Shown here: positions 1 through 7,864 of the stretch, one piece after another | How positions within the stretch are numbered: position 1 is the first letter of the stretch | How the letters are laid out: every line of letters begins with the position of its first letter | Assembly (NCBI RefSeq): GCF_000189255.1 | Contig: NZ_AEVS01000071.1 | Coordinates: 1-64,000, forward strand | Reading direction: 5' to 3' | Origin: Vibrio brasiliensis LMG 20546 | Lineage (GTDB): Bacteria; Pseudomonadota; Gammaproteobacteria; Enterobacterales; Vibrionaceae | Length of the DNA stretch: 64,000 nucleotides | Position numbers and translations under genes: made by a program | Notes under the pieces: model-generated | Told to the model about the DNA's origin: nothing | Databases searched by the model: none | Seen by the model: the letters and a program-made list of their open reading frames with translations, nothing else

Positions 1-181
1 TAGGATAAACGCACGCCTCTGAATTGTTTAGAATATTTAGTCTAAGTGATTTTGGGGCAGATCTGAGCTAGGTGGCACTTTTTGAGAAAATGCCACGAGT
101 AAAACTTCAAGCCTCTGAACAAAAGCATGTTAGGGGATATATTCTAATCCGATTAATTTGGATTTTAGAAAGTACCTAGTG

Positions 182-197
182 CCTTAAACGCTTGCTA
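182..197 (-). repeat. attC-like 5' half-site
   Basis: On the minus strand this reads TAGCAAGCGTTTAAGG, and its first three bases are the stop codon of the GFA gene. It resembles the left end of Vibrio integron attC sites (TAACAAGCGTTTAAG). The same string recurs after two other minus-strand genes here (2722-2737, 4126-4142). No matching right half is visible in positions 1-181, so this is a remnant at best. Confidence 0.45.
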
Positions 198-599
198 GTT
201 GCCGGCTCCACTAAACTTGGAATGATTATCACTAAAACTAAACCACGGGGCTTTATAGTCTGTGTGTATATGTTTCTGTTTACCTTTGTGAAATGGCGTA
301 TCTAACAAAGATATAGCAAATGTAGACCATCCACTGGTTTCCCCTGAATCATGTATCCATTGTATATTTGAGCCACAATGCTTACAGAATGTACGGACAT
401 AATTAGGCGATGACTCGTAACGTTTAATAGAGTTCCTACCCTCAATAATCGAAAAATACTCATCACGACTAGCAGCAAAGGAGGCAAATGCTGCCCCGTG
501 AGCTTTTTGACACATAGTGCAATGACAATGTGTTACTGCTTTGATATCACCTGTAATTTCAATTTTCACTGTCCCACAAAGACAACTTCCTTTGTACAT
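195..599 (-). CDS. GFA family (Mss4-like) zinc-binding protein
   Basis: This is a 134-residue protein of the GFA family (glutathione-dependent formaldehyde-activating enzyme fold, Mss4-like). The zinc ligands are visible: a CLCG motif near residue 6, CHCTMC around residue 26 and CKHC around residue 72. Family members are small cytoplasmic proteins, and most have no proven substrate, so a role in formaldehyde or glutathione chemistry is only a family-level guess. I chose the ATG at 599 because an AAAGG ribosome site precedes it. A longer frame from 632 would add eleven residues before the conserved MYKGSCLCG start. The gene lies 57 bases downstream of the EamA gene on the same strand and ends in an attC-like half-site, as an integron cassette would. 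Confidence 0.85.
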   Translation of the reverse strand: MYKGSCLCGTVKIEITGDIKAVTHCHCTMCQKAHGAAFASFAASRDEYFSIIEGRNSIKRYESSPNYVRTFCKHCGSNIQWIHDSGETSGWSTFAISLLDTPFHKGKQKHIHTDYKAPWFSFSDNHSKFSGAGN

Positions 600-656
600 A
601 ACTACACCTTTCTTATCGGTACTCAACACCAATCTAGCCTACTCCTGGCTTATTTT

Positions 657-1547
657 TTATTGGTTGCGCTTACTCACGGTACAGACAACAAATCCACACG
701 AAATCATAGCTAGGGCGAACTTTTCACTGTCAGTAATGATGTGTCCAAACAAGAAACTAGCTAGTGATATTGAAACCAACGGAATAAGCGCTGGAAGCGT
801 AGAGGAAACCGTTGCCCCTAAATAATTGACTGCACGTGCGAAGGTAAAAACAACAACAATTGATGCTAGTACGCTCTGAACAAAAGTTTGTGTTATCCAT
901 TGTTCAATAGGCAGAGCAGATAAATCAGAATGTGCAGAGCGTAGGTATACCGGTAAGTAGATAATGCCGGAGATAACATTCATCATGAAAATCATCGAAA
1001 CCAAATTCACCTGCCACCTTTTCAACAGCAGAGCAAACAAAGCCCAAGCCAATCCAGCCAGTAAAAACAAAGTCGCGCCTATACTACTTTGCAGTTCGGC
1101 GCCAAAAGGTCGGTTTATGAGTAAATACAGGCCGAAAACAATCACGCCGATACCACCAATCTGAGCTTTATTGATTTTTTCGCCCTGTGCTGACAAAAAT
1201 GCCGTAGTGATGATCATCGTAAAGGTCGGTACCATCACACTCGCATAAGACAAAGGTGTCAGTTGCATCCCTTTGTTGACCAACCAGCCATACATTGGCC
1301 CCGCGAGCAGCGAAAACGCTGTAGCCCTCGCCCAGTTCGTTATCTGCATTACCCCGCGTAAATTCATCATCAGGAGCGGAAGACAGATTATGCCTGATAC
1401 ACAGTAACGAAGCATTGTCAGGTCATTGGGCAAGAAGCCGCTATTAAGAGCCTCATGCGTAGTGACATTTAAAGTCCCCCAACACCCTACAGTCACTGCC
1501 CCATACCCAAACCCTTTTATTAGGTTTCTTGTTTCGAATGATTTCAT
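657..1547 (-). CDS. EamA/DMT family permease
   Basis: This 296-residue hydrophobic protein has about ten predicted membrane segments arranged as two EamA repeats of the drug/metabolite transporter superfamily, the normal length for the family. Such proteins export small metabolites such as amino acids, but nothing here fixes the substrate. It starts from an ATG at 1547 and diverges from a LysR regulator at 1652. That pairing usually means the regulator controls the permease. The GFA gene follows on the same strand and may be cotranscribed. The family call is firm and the substrate is unknown. Confidence 0.85.
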   Translation of the reverse strand: MKSFETRNLIKGFGYGAVTVGCWGTLNVTTHEALNSGFLPNDLTMLRYCVSGIICLPLLMMNLRGVMQITNWARATAFSLLAGPMYGWLVNKGMQLTPLSYASVMVPTFTMIITTAFLSAQGEKINKAQIGGIGVIVFGLYLLINRPFGAELQSSIGATLFLLAGLAWALFALLLKRWQVNLVSMIFMMNVISGIIYLPVYLRSAHSDLSALPIEQWITQTFVQSVLASIVVVFTFARAVNYLGATVSSTLPALIPLVSISLASFLFGHIITDSEKFALAMISCGFVVCTVSKRNQ

Positions 1548-1651
1548 GGTTTCTTCTAAGTTATGTTTTTCGAGAGAGTAACCTAGATAATGGATAACAA
1601 ATATTGATATATTCTTATTATTTGATGCCTAAAAGTTAACAAAGAGTTTGT

Positions 1652-2533
1652 ATGGAACTTCGACAAATTAAGTATTTTCTTGCTGTTGCTAACTCTGGAG
1701 GGGTTACAAAAGCCGCTGATATTCTCAATATCACTCAACCTGCTATCTCACGACAAATCAGTGACTTAGAAGAGGAGTTAGGGGTTCAACTTTTTGATCG
1801 TGTATCAAGAAAGCTCACCCTTACTGTTGCGGGGGAGTATTTTAGAGAGCAGATGGATAAAGTGACCTCAGATATAGAAAAAGCGTCCCAAACCGTCAAA
1901 AGAGTTTCAACAGGGGCAACCGGAAACCTTAGGTTAGGTTCAGTAGAAACCGTATTATGGGAAGGGTTGGTGCCTAATCATTTAAGTCAGTTCAGAGCTC
2001 AAAATCCAGATGTCACGATTGAAATGGTTACAGACAATACGACTGCACTCTTAAACCACATGGAGCATGGTCGCTTGGACTGTGCATTTGTGTACTTATT
2101 TAGGGAACTTGACAGTTCCTATGGTGTTATTCAGCTGCGAAGTGATCCTATGGCGCTTGCGTACCCTGCTTCTTGGGAAAAGAAGTTTCATGGCGACGTC
2201 TCTGTTTCTAAACTTAACTCACTGCCTTTCATCCGCTTCCCTCAAGAGTCCTACCCTGCATTTTTTGAGTGGCAAGAGCAACAATTCCGAACTCTTGGTC
2301 TAAGACCAAATGTACTTCATTGGGCACATCATGAAAGCTCGATGCTTGCATTGGTTGCCGCGGAGCAAGGTATCTCTATCGTGAATAGCAAACACATTAA
2401 CCGCGCATCCCCTCTAGTGAGGTTTATCACCTTAAGTGAGTTAGATCTGAAGCTACCACTATGCTTTGTTTGGAAAAACGAAAAAACAAGACCCGTTGTA
2501 AAAAGGTTATCTAATCAATTGGTAGATAGCTAA
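1652..2533 (+). CDS. LysR-type transcriptional regulator
   Basis: This 293-residue protein has an N-terminal winged helix-turn-helix (residues about 1-60, with the SGGVTKAADILNITQPAISR recognition region) followed by a LysR substrate-binding domain. It is the only plus-strand gene in the accessory segment and is divergent from the EamA permease, with a 104-base AT-rich gap between the two starts. LysR proteins usually bind such a gap to repress themselves and activate the neighbour when an effector binds. The effector is unknown. The start follows an AAGAG box by five bases. Confidence 0.88.
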   Translation: MELRQIKYFLAVANSGGVTKAADILNITQPAISRQISDLEEELGVQLFDRVSRKLTLTVAGEYFREQMDKVTSDIEKASQTVKRVSTGATGNLRLGSVETVLWEGLVPNHLSQFRAQNPDVTIEMVTDNTTALLNHMEHGRLDCAFVYLFRELDSSYGVIQLRSDPMALAYPASWEKKFHGDVSVSKLNSLPFIRFPQESYPAFFEWQEQQFRTLGLRPNVLHWAHHESSMLALVAAEQGISIVNSKHINRASPLVRFITLSELDLKLPLCFVWKNEKTRPVVKRLSNQLVDS

Positions 2534-2614
2534 AGTCTTTAAGACTCTGACATTACGTAACCTAATCCAAAAGAGAAATTGGTCTTTAAGCAAGACTACT
2601 AGCACTAACAAGGA

Positions 2615-2643
2615 ATGGGGCATTTCTGTGTTTCATGCCCCAT
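2615..2643 (+). terminator. possible hairpin after lysR
   Basis: A perfect 9-bp inverted repeat (ATGGGGCAT / ATGCCCCAT) with an 11-base loop lies 82 bases past the lysR stop. No T-run follows on either strand, so it is a weak terminator candidate. It could equally be a remnant of a cassette recombination site. Confidence 0.3.
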
Positions 2644-2721
2644 CAGCAAGCCTCTGGAAAGAAACGCGTTAGACTTTAAGGTCTAATGCACTCGATATAG
2701 ATTAGATAAAGTATGTTGAAA

Positions 2722-2737
2722 ACTTAAACGCTTGTTA
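2722..2737 (-). repeat. attC-like 5' half-site
   Basis: The minus strand reads TAACAAGCGTTTAAGT, seven bases beyond the stop codon of the NTF2-like gene. It matches the left end typical of Vibrio chromosomal-integron attC sites. The right half is not recognisable before the lysR stop, so only half a site seems to be left. Confidence 0.5.
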
Positions 2738-2744
2738 ATCAAAT

Positions 2745-3128
2745 TTAGCTGACATCTTTTATGTGACTAATTTTGCCATTTTGAAACTCGAAGTATGTTT
2801 GGCCTTTCAACTCCAAGACCTGGCCCGCTCTAAGACCGTTAGGCAGGTCTATTGCCAAAGTCCCAGTGTAGTCAATATTGACTGTAGCTGCCCTTTCAGA
2901 CATTTCTATAGCTGTCACAACCTGCTGACGAACACTAAAAATCTTTACCGACTCAGAAGCCAAACTTTCAAACTCAGCTTTACCGTCAGAACGGGCAGTA
3001 ATTTCTCCATTTGACTCATTTTCAAATACTACATCGTCGTCAAGGAGAGCGAGCATTCCAGAAACATCAAAAGCATTGTAGCGGCTGACATAGGACTCAA
3101 CTAATCCGATTTTTTCACTATCTAACAC
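2745..3128 (-). CDS. NTF2-like / SnoaL-type protein
   Basis: This protein of about 127 residues has the cone-shaped NTF2-like fold signature: an N-terminal helix with YVSRYNAFDVSGMLALLDDD, then alternating strands ending in YFEFQNGKISHIKDV. Members act as small-ligand isomerases, hydrolases or plain binding proteins, and no catalytic role can be assigned. I prefer the GTG start at 3128 because a GAGGAG ribosome site sits seven bases before it. A frame start at 3143 would put that box inside the gene. The gene is flanked by an attC-like site upstream and a half-site downstream, the arrangement of a mobile cassette. This fold is common among integron cassettes. Confidence 0.75.
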   Translation of the reverse strand: MLDSEKIGLVESYVSRYNAFDVSGMLALLDDDVVFENESNGEITARSDGKAEFESLASESVKIFSVRQQVVTAIEMSERAATVNIDYTGTLAIDLPNGLRAGQVLELKGQTYFEFQNGKISHIKDVS

Positions 3129-3146
3129 GTTAATTCTCCTCACTCA

Positions 3147-3268
3147 CATAACGCCCAATTACGTAGCCCGAAACGCACTGGAGCACTTTCCGCATAACAC
3201 CATAAACTCGAAATTCAGCGCAAGCCAAAATCGCCGAGCATTGGGGGGCTGCTTGAATTGTTTGTATG
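3147..3268 (-). repeat. attC-like integron recombination site
   Basis: This imperfect inverted repeat of about 122 bases lies between the GNAT stop and the NTF2-like start. On the minus strand it opens with ATACAAACAATTCAAGCAGCCC and closes with GGGCTACGTAATTGGGCGTTATG, here described by its pieces. The outer arms pair through CAATT and GGGC(T/C)GC blocks (3155-3169 with 3246-3260). The closing GGGCGTTATG is typical of attC right ends in Vibrio and Shewanella integrons. The left end has lost one base of the usual AACAAAC core. The stem-loop layout, position and orientation fit an attC site. The lack of an integrase in the window means activity is unknown. Confidence 0.6.
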
Positions 3269-3275
3269 GGTAAAT

Positions 3276-3791
3276 CTAAAGATAAGCTGTATAAACGCAA
3301 ACCTCACGCACTCCAACTTGAGTTTGAATTGTTTTGGTTCCAACATACGTTGTACCCAACTTACTTATGACTGCCTTTGAACGCACATTGTCAGTTAAAT
3401 GCATTACTTTAAGCTTACTGAGACCTAGATTCTCTCTTGCGTACTCGATTAGCGCTCTAGAGCCTTCTGTAGCATAACCGCTCCCCCAAAAAGGAACACC
3501 CAACCAGTACCCTAGTGTCCCTTCACCTTCTTCAAGTCGAGGAAAACTGACGGCCCCAATCAGAGTATTGCTACTCTTTAGAACCAGAGCATAAACGACA
3601 CCTTTACTAGCGTTGAACAAATCCTGGTGCGTTGAAATCCAGTCAACAGCATCTGATAACTCGTATGGATGCGGAATATTCGCCGTCATATCCGAGATGA
3701 CTTTTTCACCTACTAGTTCAGCAACTCTTGTTGCATCATGTTCGGTGAAGGGCCTGAGAATTAGTCTATTCGTTTCTATTATGGTTTGCAT
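3276..3791 (-). CDS. GNAT family N-acetyltransferase (RimJ/RimL-like)
   Basis: This 171-residue protein starts with the IETNRLILRPFTEHDA pattern typical of RimJ/RimL-type GNAT enzymes. It continues through YWLGVPFWGSGYATEG, the acetyl-CoA pyrophosphate-binding region (about residues 92-107). It ends with the NVRSKAVISKLG helix common to the group. It would transfer an acetyl group from acetyl-CoA to an amine, with unknown acceptor. The gene is followed directly by the attC-like site at 3147-3268, so it is likely a former cassette. Acetyltransferases are among the most frequent cassette genes. Confidence 0.85.
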   Translation of the reverse strand: MQTIIETNRLILRPFTEHDATRVAELVGEKVISDMTANIPHPYELSDAVDWISTHQDLFNASKGVVYALVLKSSNTLIGAVSFPRLEEGEGTLGYWLGVPFWGSGYATEGSRALIEYARENLGLSKLKVMHLTDNVRSKAVISKLGTTYVGTKTIQTQVGVREVCVYTAYL

Positions 3792-4097
3792 AAATACCTA
3801 TTCACCTCACGCTTCTTAGACAGAATCGTTCCGTGTTTGCAATTCGTCTATACCACCAACTCATATATGAAACTAAACTTATATCAATGTATTGCACCAA
3901 GCAACTATAACTTTCAGGGAAAATCTACGGATAACTTCCGTATAAGAGCCTAAGGTGCGGAATAGATTAATTTGGCCTCCCAATGTACTGGTTAGGTCGA
4001 CAGTTCGTTGGGCTGACATGATTGGGGGTCAAAGACGTGTTGGTCGGGATCAACGCCAACACGCCCTGGGACAGAGATTTGGTAGCTCGGATTCAGA
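3792..4097. other. 306-base stretch without a convincing gene
   Basis: I see no coding region that resembles a known family here. The right part (from about 3960) differs in texture from the AT-rich left part and holds short repeated words such as GTTGG and CAACGCC. A plus-strand open frame from 4022 runs into and opposite the membrane-protein gene and has no recognisable domain. The segment probably contains the decayed right half of the cassette site whose left half lies at 4108-4142. Confidence 0.4.
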
Positions 4098-4760
4098 CTA
4101 AAACTGCCGAGCGTTGCGAATTTTTCTTAAACGCTGTGTTAGGCTTCGGTAGCTATATTGGGGGTCACTCCGCCAATATACAAAAACGTATAATACCAAG
4201 ATTTGAACAAGCCAAAGCAATGTTGAAGTCACGCAAGTTACATAAACATCAGGTAAAAGTGCGATTGCCTTTGAGTATTTGTCATCTGCTATAGTTCCTT
4301 TCACCTCGAGTATACTCATAGTCACATTCATTGGGGTATACCCCAACCAATATACAGCCCATGAGCCCGCAGAAACTGGAGCTAGAAACAGCAACGGTCG
4401 GAGCCATTTATACGGGAATACAAAATACAGCAACATGATTGCATAAAGCACAGTTAGGAATAGAGTCCAAGAACGCATTTTCATATTTAGTAACCAGTAA
4501 GACTCTTCAGCATACAAGCATAAAACTACACTGCCAAGAACGCATGCAAACAAGAACTTACCGATTTCTGAAGTTTTTTTGAATCGGAAGAGTACATAAC
4601 TAAGCAAAACGCCAAACGCAGAAAACCACCCCAAAATCTCTGGCTTCATGGTAAAAAACCGTGGAGCATAAGTGTTATTAAGAATAAGAATCCCCAATAG
4701 GACACCAACCAACAGGTAAGCTATAAACGCCCTGATTAATAACCAAATGATTATCTTCAT
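4098..4760 (-). CDS. hypothetical multi-pass membrane protein
   Basis: This 220-residue protein has about six hydrophobic segments (for example residues 5-27, 42-60, 69-84, 97-115, 120-138 and 182-198) and a basic C-terminal tail. I do not recognise the family. The last 14 or so codons lie inside an attC-like left half-site (4126-4142), so the C-terminus SLTQRLRKIRNARQF may be cassette-site sequence read through after loss of an earlier stop. The gene has the minus orientation shared by the other cassette-like genes and sits nearest the tRNA-Gly end of the segment. Function is unknown. Confidence 0.6.
   Translation of the reverse strand: MKIIIWLLIRAFIAYLLVGVLLGILILNNTYAPRFFTMKPEILGWFSAFGVLLSYVLFRFKKTSEIGKFLFACVLGSVVLCLYAEESYWLLNMKMRSWTLFLTVLYAIMLLYFVFPYKWLRPLLFLAPVSAGSWAVYWLGYTPMNVTMSILEVKGTIADDKYSKAIALLPDVYVTCVTSTLLWLVQILVLYVFVYWRSDPQYSYRSLTQRLRKIRNARQF
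4108..4142 (-). repeat. attC-like 5' half-site inside the 3' end of the membrane-protein gene
   Basis: The minus strand from 4142 begins CTAACACAGCGTTTAAG and continues with ATTCGCAACGC about five bases later. That order, GTTTAAG then ATTCGCAACGC, is what I know from the left half of a common Vibrio attC type. The hairpin partner is not clear in 3900-4100. Confidence 0.5.
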
Positions 4761-5168
4761 TGTTTCCTACATCCGTTAAGAAGCCTAACCGTATTTTTTA
4801 ACCCGACACTATCGGCATAACAGCTCATACCAAACTAAGCACATAGTCCGTCATTAGAAAAAAATAGGTCAATTAATGACAAAAGAAATGTGTTCTGACT
4901 CTTGGGCTAAAAAAGAAAGGGGCAAAAGCGGCTTAGTGGTATAGCTCAGGCTAGTTGCGCAATCAGCCCTGTTCTCGACTAGGCATGCGTCCTTCCGCAG
5001 TAGAGGGAACGACCTTGGTGAAGAATTCATTTTTCTATCTCTTCCACAGCTCCACACAGGAAAAACGAGAGTATTAGCCAGAGTTACGAACTGGAAAATG
5101 CACAAACGATAGCTGTGAATATCAGATACAAATGAAGTTGGGAATATTGCTGAAAAATCGAGGAGATT
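4761..5168. other. 408-base stretch between accessory genes and tRNA-Gly
   Basis: No gene with family resemblance or ribosome site was found. A minus-strand open frame starts inside the tRNA and is an artefact of it. This is the segment immediately 3' of the tRNA, where integrase genes or att repeats of an island would be expected. I see no integrase and no obvious repeat of the tRNA 3' end in it. Confidence 0.5.
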
Positions 5169-5243
<75 letters not shown>

Positions 5244-5481
5244 TTTGTGTCGAAGACCTAGTTAATATGCCACATCTGACTGAAAAGAAAACCTTTTTTT
5301 CTCAAATTGAAATCAATTGAACAGTTCATCAGCAATATGAGTGGTTTTTCCTCATTTTTGTTCTCTTCAAGCGGTTACCCAGTCCGGAAATAATCACATT
5401 TGATAATAGAAACCTTTACTCATTTCATTGCTTCTTTGCTAATGTTAAACCTTAGTAAACAGCGATTTAAAGGGATCTTCT

Positions 5482-6330
5482 ATGCGCGTTTTTGTTATAT
5501 TGCTTTTTGGATTATTGAGCCTGTCTCTACCAGTACAGGCTGAAAAAACCGCTTATTCAGACTCGGAGTTATTAGACCGCCCGCTCATGGAGCGTTATAT
5601 TCTCGATGAATTAAAAGCCCTTCGTCAGGACCAGCAAGATTTAGAGCGTAAACTTGTCATTCAGATGACTGACCGAGAGCTGGCCGTAGCGGATAAGTCC
5701 CTCAACTACGCCAACGTCACCGTCACCTATTTCTTTTATATCATCGCCGGTGTCGCCTCACTGATCGCCTTTGTGGGCTGGCAATCGCTGCGCGAGTTTA
5801 AGCAAAACACCAAACAGATGGCCGATAAACGTCTTGAATCAATTGCCGAAGAGTACGAAAAGAAATTCAGTGCCCTTGAACGAGATTTAAAACGCAAAAC
5901 TCGTATCATTAGTGAAAACAACAAAGAAATTGAGCGCATCAATGAGATCCATAACCTGTGGCTGCGCGCACAAAGTATGCCTACAGCCGAACAGCGAATC
6001 GATGTCTATGATGAGATCCTGACTATCCGTCCTGGAGACTTGGAAGCGCTAACCTATAAAGCTGACGCAGCGATGGAGATCAAAGAGTACAACTGGGCGC
6101 TTAGCTTATGTAATCGAGTTCTGGAATTGGATACCAGTAACGGCCCAGCACTGTATCAACGCGCCTGTGCGTTTTCTCGCTTAGGTATTGAGGAACAGGC
6201 AATTGAAGACTTGGAGCATGCTATCGAGGCCAGCCCATCAATTCGAGAACTGATCAATACTGAGCCTGATCTGGAAGGGCTGCACGGTAACCCACGTTTC
6301 GACGCCCTGCTCAATCAGTCAACAGAATAA
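5482..6330 (+). CDS. membrane-anchored TPR-repeat protein
   Basis: This 282-residue protein has a signal peptide (residues 1-20, ending VQAE) and a membrane segment near residues 86-104. A charged coiled-coil stretch (about 105-155) follows, then tetratricopeptide-like repeats from about 160 to 260 (for example EALTYKADAAMEIKEYNWAL and PALYQRACAFSRLGIEEQAI). TPR regions bind partner proteins, so a scaffold role in the envelope is likely but no partner is indicated. It is a single gene running towards the convergent diguanylate cyclase gene. I know of no experimental function. Confidence 0.7.
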   Translation: MRVFVILLFGLLSLSLPVQAEKTAYSDSELLDRPLMERYILDELKALRQDQQDLERKLVIQMTDRELAVADKSLNYANVTVTYFFYIIAGVASLIAFVGWQSLREFKQNTKQMADKRLESIAEEYEKKFSALERDLKRKTRIISENNKEIERINEIHNLWLRAQSMPTAEQRIDVYDEILTIRPGDLEALTYKADAAMEIKEYNWALSLCNRVLELDTSNGPALYQRACAFSRLGIEEQAIEDLEHAIEASPSIRELINTEPDLEGLHGNPRFDALLNQSTE

Positions 6331-6360
6331 TCCTGTCTATCATAGAGGCTAGAATATCGC

Positions 6361-7725
6361 TTATGGGTAACAGATCGCGGTGACGCGGTCTTTACCTTCA
6401 ATCTTTGACTGATACATCAGATGATCTGCATCCGATAGGGTGATTTCACCATTGTTGGTTGAATAGTGGGCACAACCTAAGCTCACTGAAGTCTGGAGCT
6501 CACCCTCGTCAAGAACAGATAACTCGCGCACGCTGGCGCAGATATTTTCCGCAATATCAACGACTTTGCCGAACTCCAACTCACATATCACAACGGCGAA
6601 CTCCTCTCCGCCAATACGACCAATCAGTCCCTGCTCAGGGACAATGGTGTCAGCGGCAAACGCGACCCTTCGGATCACCTCATCTCCGGTAGAATGTCCG
6701 TATCTATCATTGACCTTTTTGAAGTCATCAATATCAAAAATCATCAAGGTTACGGGTCCTTCACATGCCAGACGTTGCTTTAACTCGGAGACAAAGTGAC
6801 GGCGGTTACTTAACCCCGTCAGCTGGTCCGTCTCTGATAATGTCTTTAACTCTCGGTTTGCTTGCTCCAGAGCTTTCGTTTTCACCTTCACCGTAATATT
6901 GAGTGCAACAATATAGCCGAAGGTAAAAATCCCAATTGCCAAAGCGGATAGTGGTACTAAATAGTCAGGATAGACGGTATTGATGTACATCCAGCGGTTA
7001 AAGATTTTCTGTTTATCCTCGACAGCAAAGGAGTCTATACCTTGCGATACCTGCTGCTGGAGAAGAGTGTTTCCTTCCGCTACAGCCGCTCTTAATTCAC
7101 CAGAGTATAAGTGCCTGATACCGACAAACTTTGCTGCTTTTTGCGAAGTTTGTAAATAAAAGTTGGCGACCTGCAGATCGGCGACAAATGCATCTAGCTC
7201 GCCGGCAAACGCAGATTCAATCATCAATTTGTTGTTGGCAAAATTGAGCAAATTAAGATTAGGAAAATGAAGCTGAGTAAACTCTTGTTCATAGCCACCT
7301 GCAACGACCCCGACCTGATAATCGTGTTTCGAGAGCAGAAAGTCATCAAGGTTGGTGCCAATAAGCTCTTGGCTAATAAACAGCTGAGTATCGATGGACA
7401 TAATAGAGGACGTAAAATCTAGATAACCGTCACGACCTTCGGACCACAACAAGCCAGCATGCACATCAGCCTGGCCTTGTTTAACAGCATCAAGAGAGGA
7501 TTGCCAATCGAGTAACAGGAACTCAATTTCGACATCGTTGTTTTTGCCAAACTCAAGCCAGTATTCGATTAATATACCGTCAGGCTTACCATCAGCATTG
7601 ATAAATGAGAAAGGTTTCCATGCTTTAGAATTAGCCACCACCAGCTTTTGCGGGGACGCTTCCTGCCCCCGGGCAGAGACACTCATTAGCAACAAAAACG
7701 CAAAAAGAAATCGAAGCACATCCAT
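6361..7725 (-). CDS. diguanylate cyclase with periplasmic substrate-binding domain
   Basis: This protein of about 454 residues makes cyclic di-GMP from two GTP. It has a signal peptide, then a periplasmic solute-binding (SBP_bac_3-like) domain that begins LVVANSKAWKPFSFINADGK and covers about residues 25-245. A membrane helix (about 255-278) leads to a GGDEF domain. The active-site motif is present as GGEEF, with the metal-binding DIDDFKKVND upstream. I see no RxxD inhibitory site five residues before GGEEF, so product inhibition may be absent. The ATG at 7725 gives a compact signal peptide. A TTG at 7746 is an alternative start, and neither has a strong ribosome site. The binding domain probably senses an amino acid or similar solute. 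Confidence 0.88.
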   Translation of the reverse strand: MDVLRFLFAFLLLMSVSARGQEASPQKLVVANSKAWKPFSFINADGKPDGILIEYWLEFGKNNDVEIEFLLLDWQSSLDAVKQGQADVHAGLLWSEGRDGYLDFTSSIMSIDTQLFISQELIGTNLDDFLLSKHDYQVGVVAGGYEQEFTQLHFPNLNLLNFANNKLMIESAFAGELDAFVADLQVANFYLQTSQKAAKFVGIRHLYSGELRAAVAEGNTLLQQQVSQGIDSFAVEDKQKIFNRWMYINTVYPDYLVPLSALAIGIFTFGYIVALNITVKVKTKALEQANRELKTLSETDQLTGLSNRRHFVSELKQRLACEGPVTLMIFDIDDFKKVNDRYGHSTGDEVIRRVAFAADTIVPEQGLIGRIGGEEFAVVICELEFGKVVDIAENICASVRELSVLDEGELQTSVSLGCAHYSTNNGEITLSDADHLMYQSKIEGKDRVTAICYP

Positions 7726-7864
7726 CCCTAAAATAACGCTTAGCAAATAAGGTAACTAAGCAAGAAACTATTTATTTAGATTAGGTATAGATGATACTTC
7801 GATCAATTATATAAATGATATTAAGTGACGGCTATTTCGCGTGAATTCTCATTTATTCAATAAA

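Noticed and set aside
72-96. Hairpin GTGGCA...TGCCAC near the left edge
   Set aside because: Six-base arms with a mismatched extension and no T-run. It is too weak to call a terminator or a recombination site.
4022-4294. 90-codon plus-strand frame overlapping the membrane-protein gene on the other strand
   Set aside because: No family resemblance and no good ribosome site. It crosses the attC-like half-site and lies opposite a better-supported gene.
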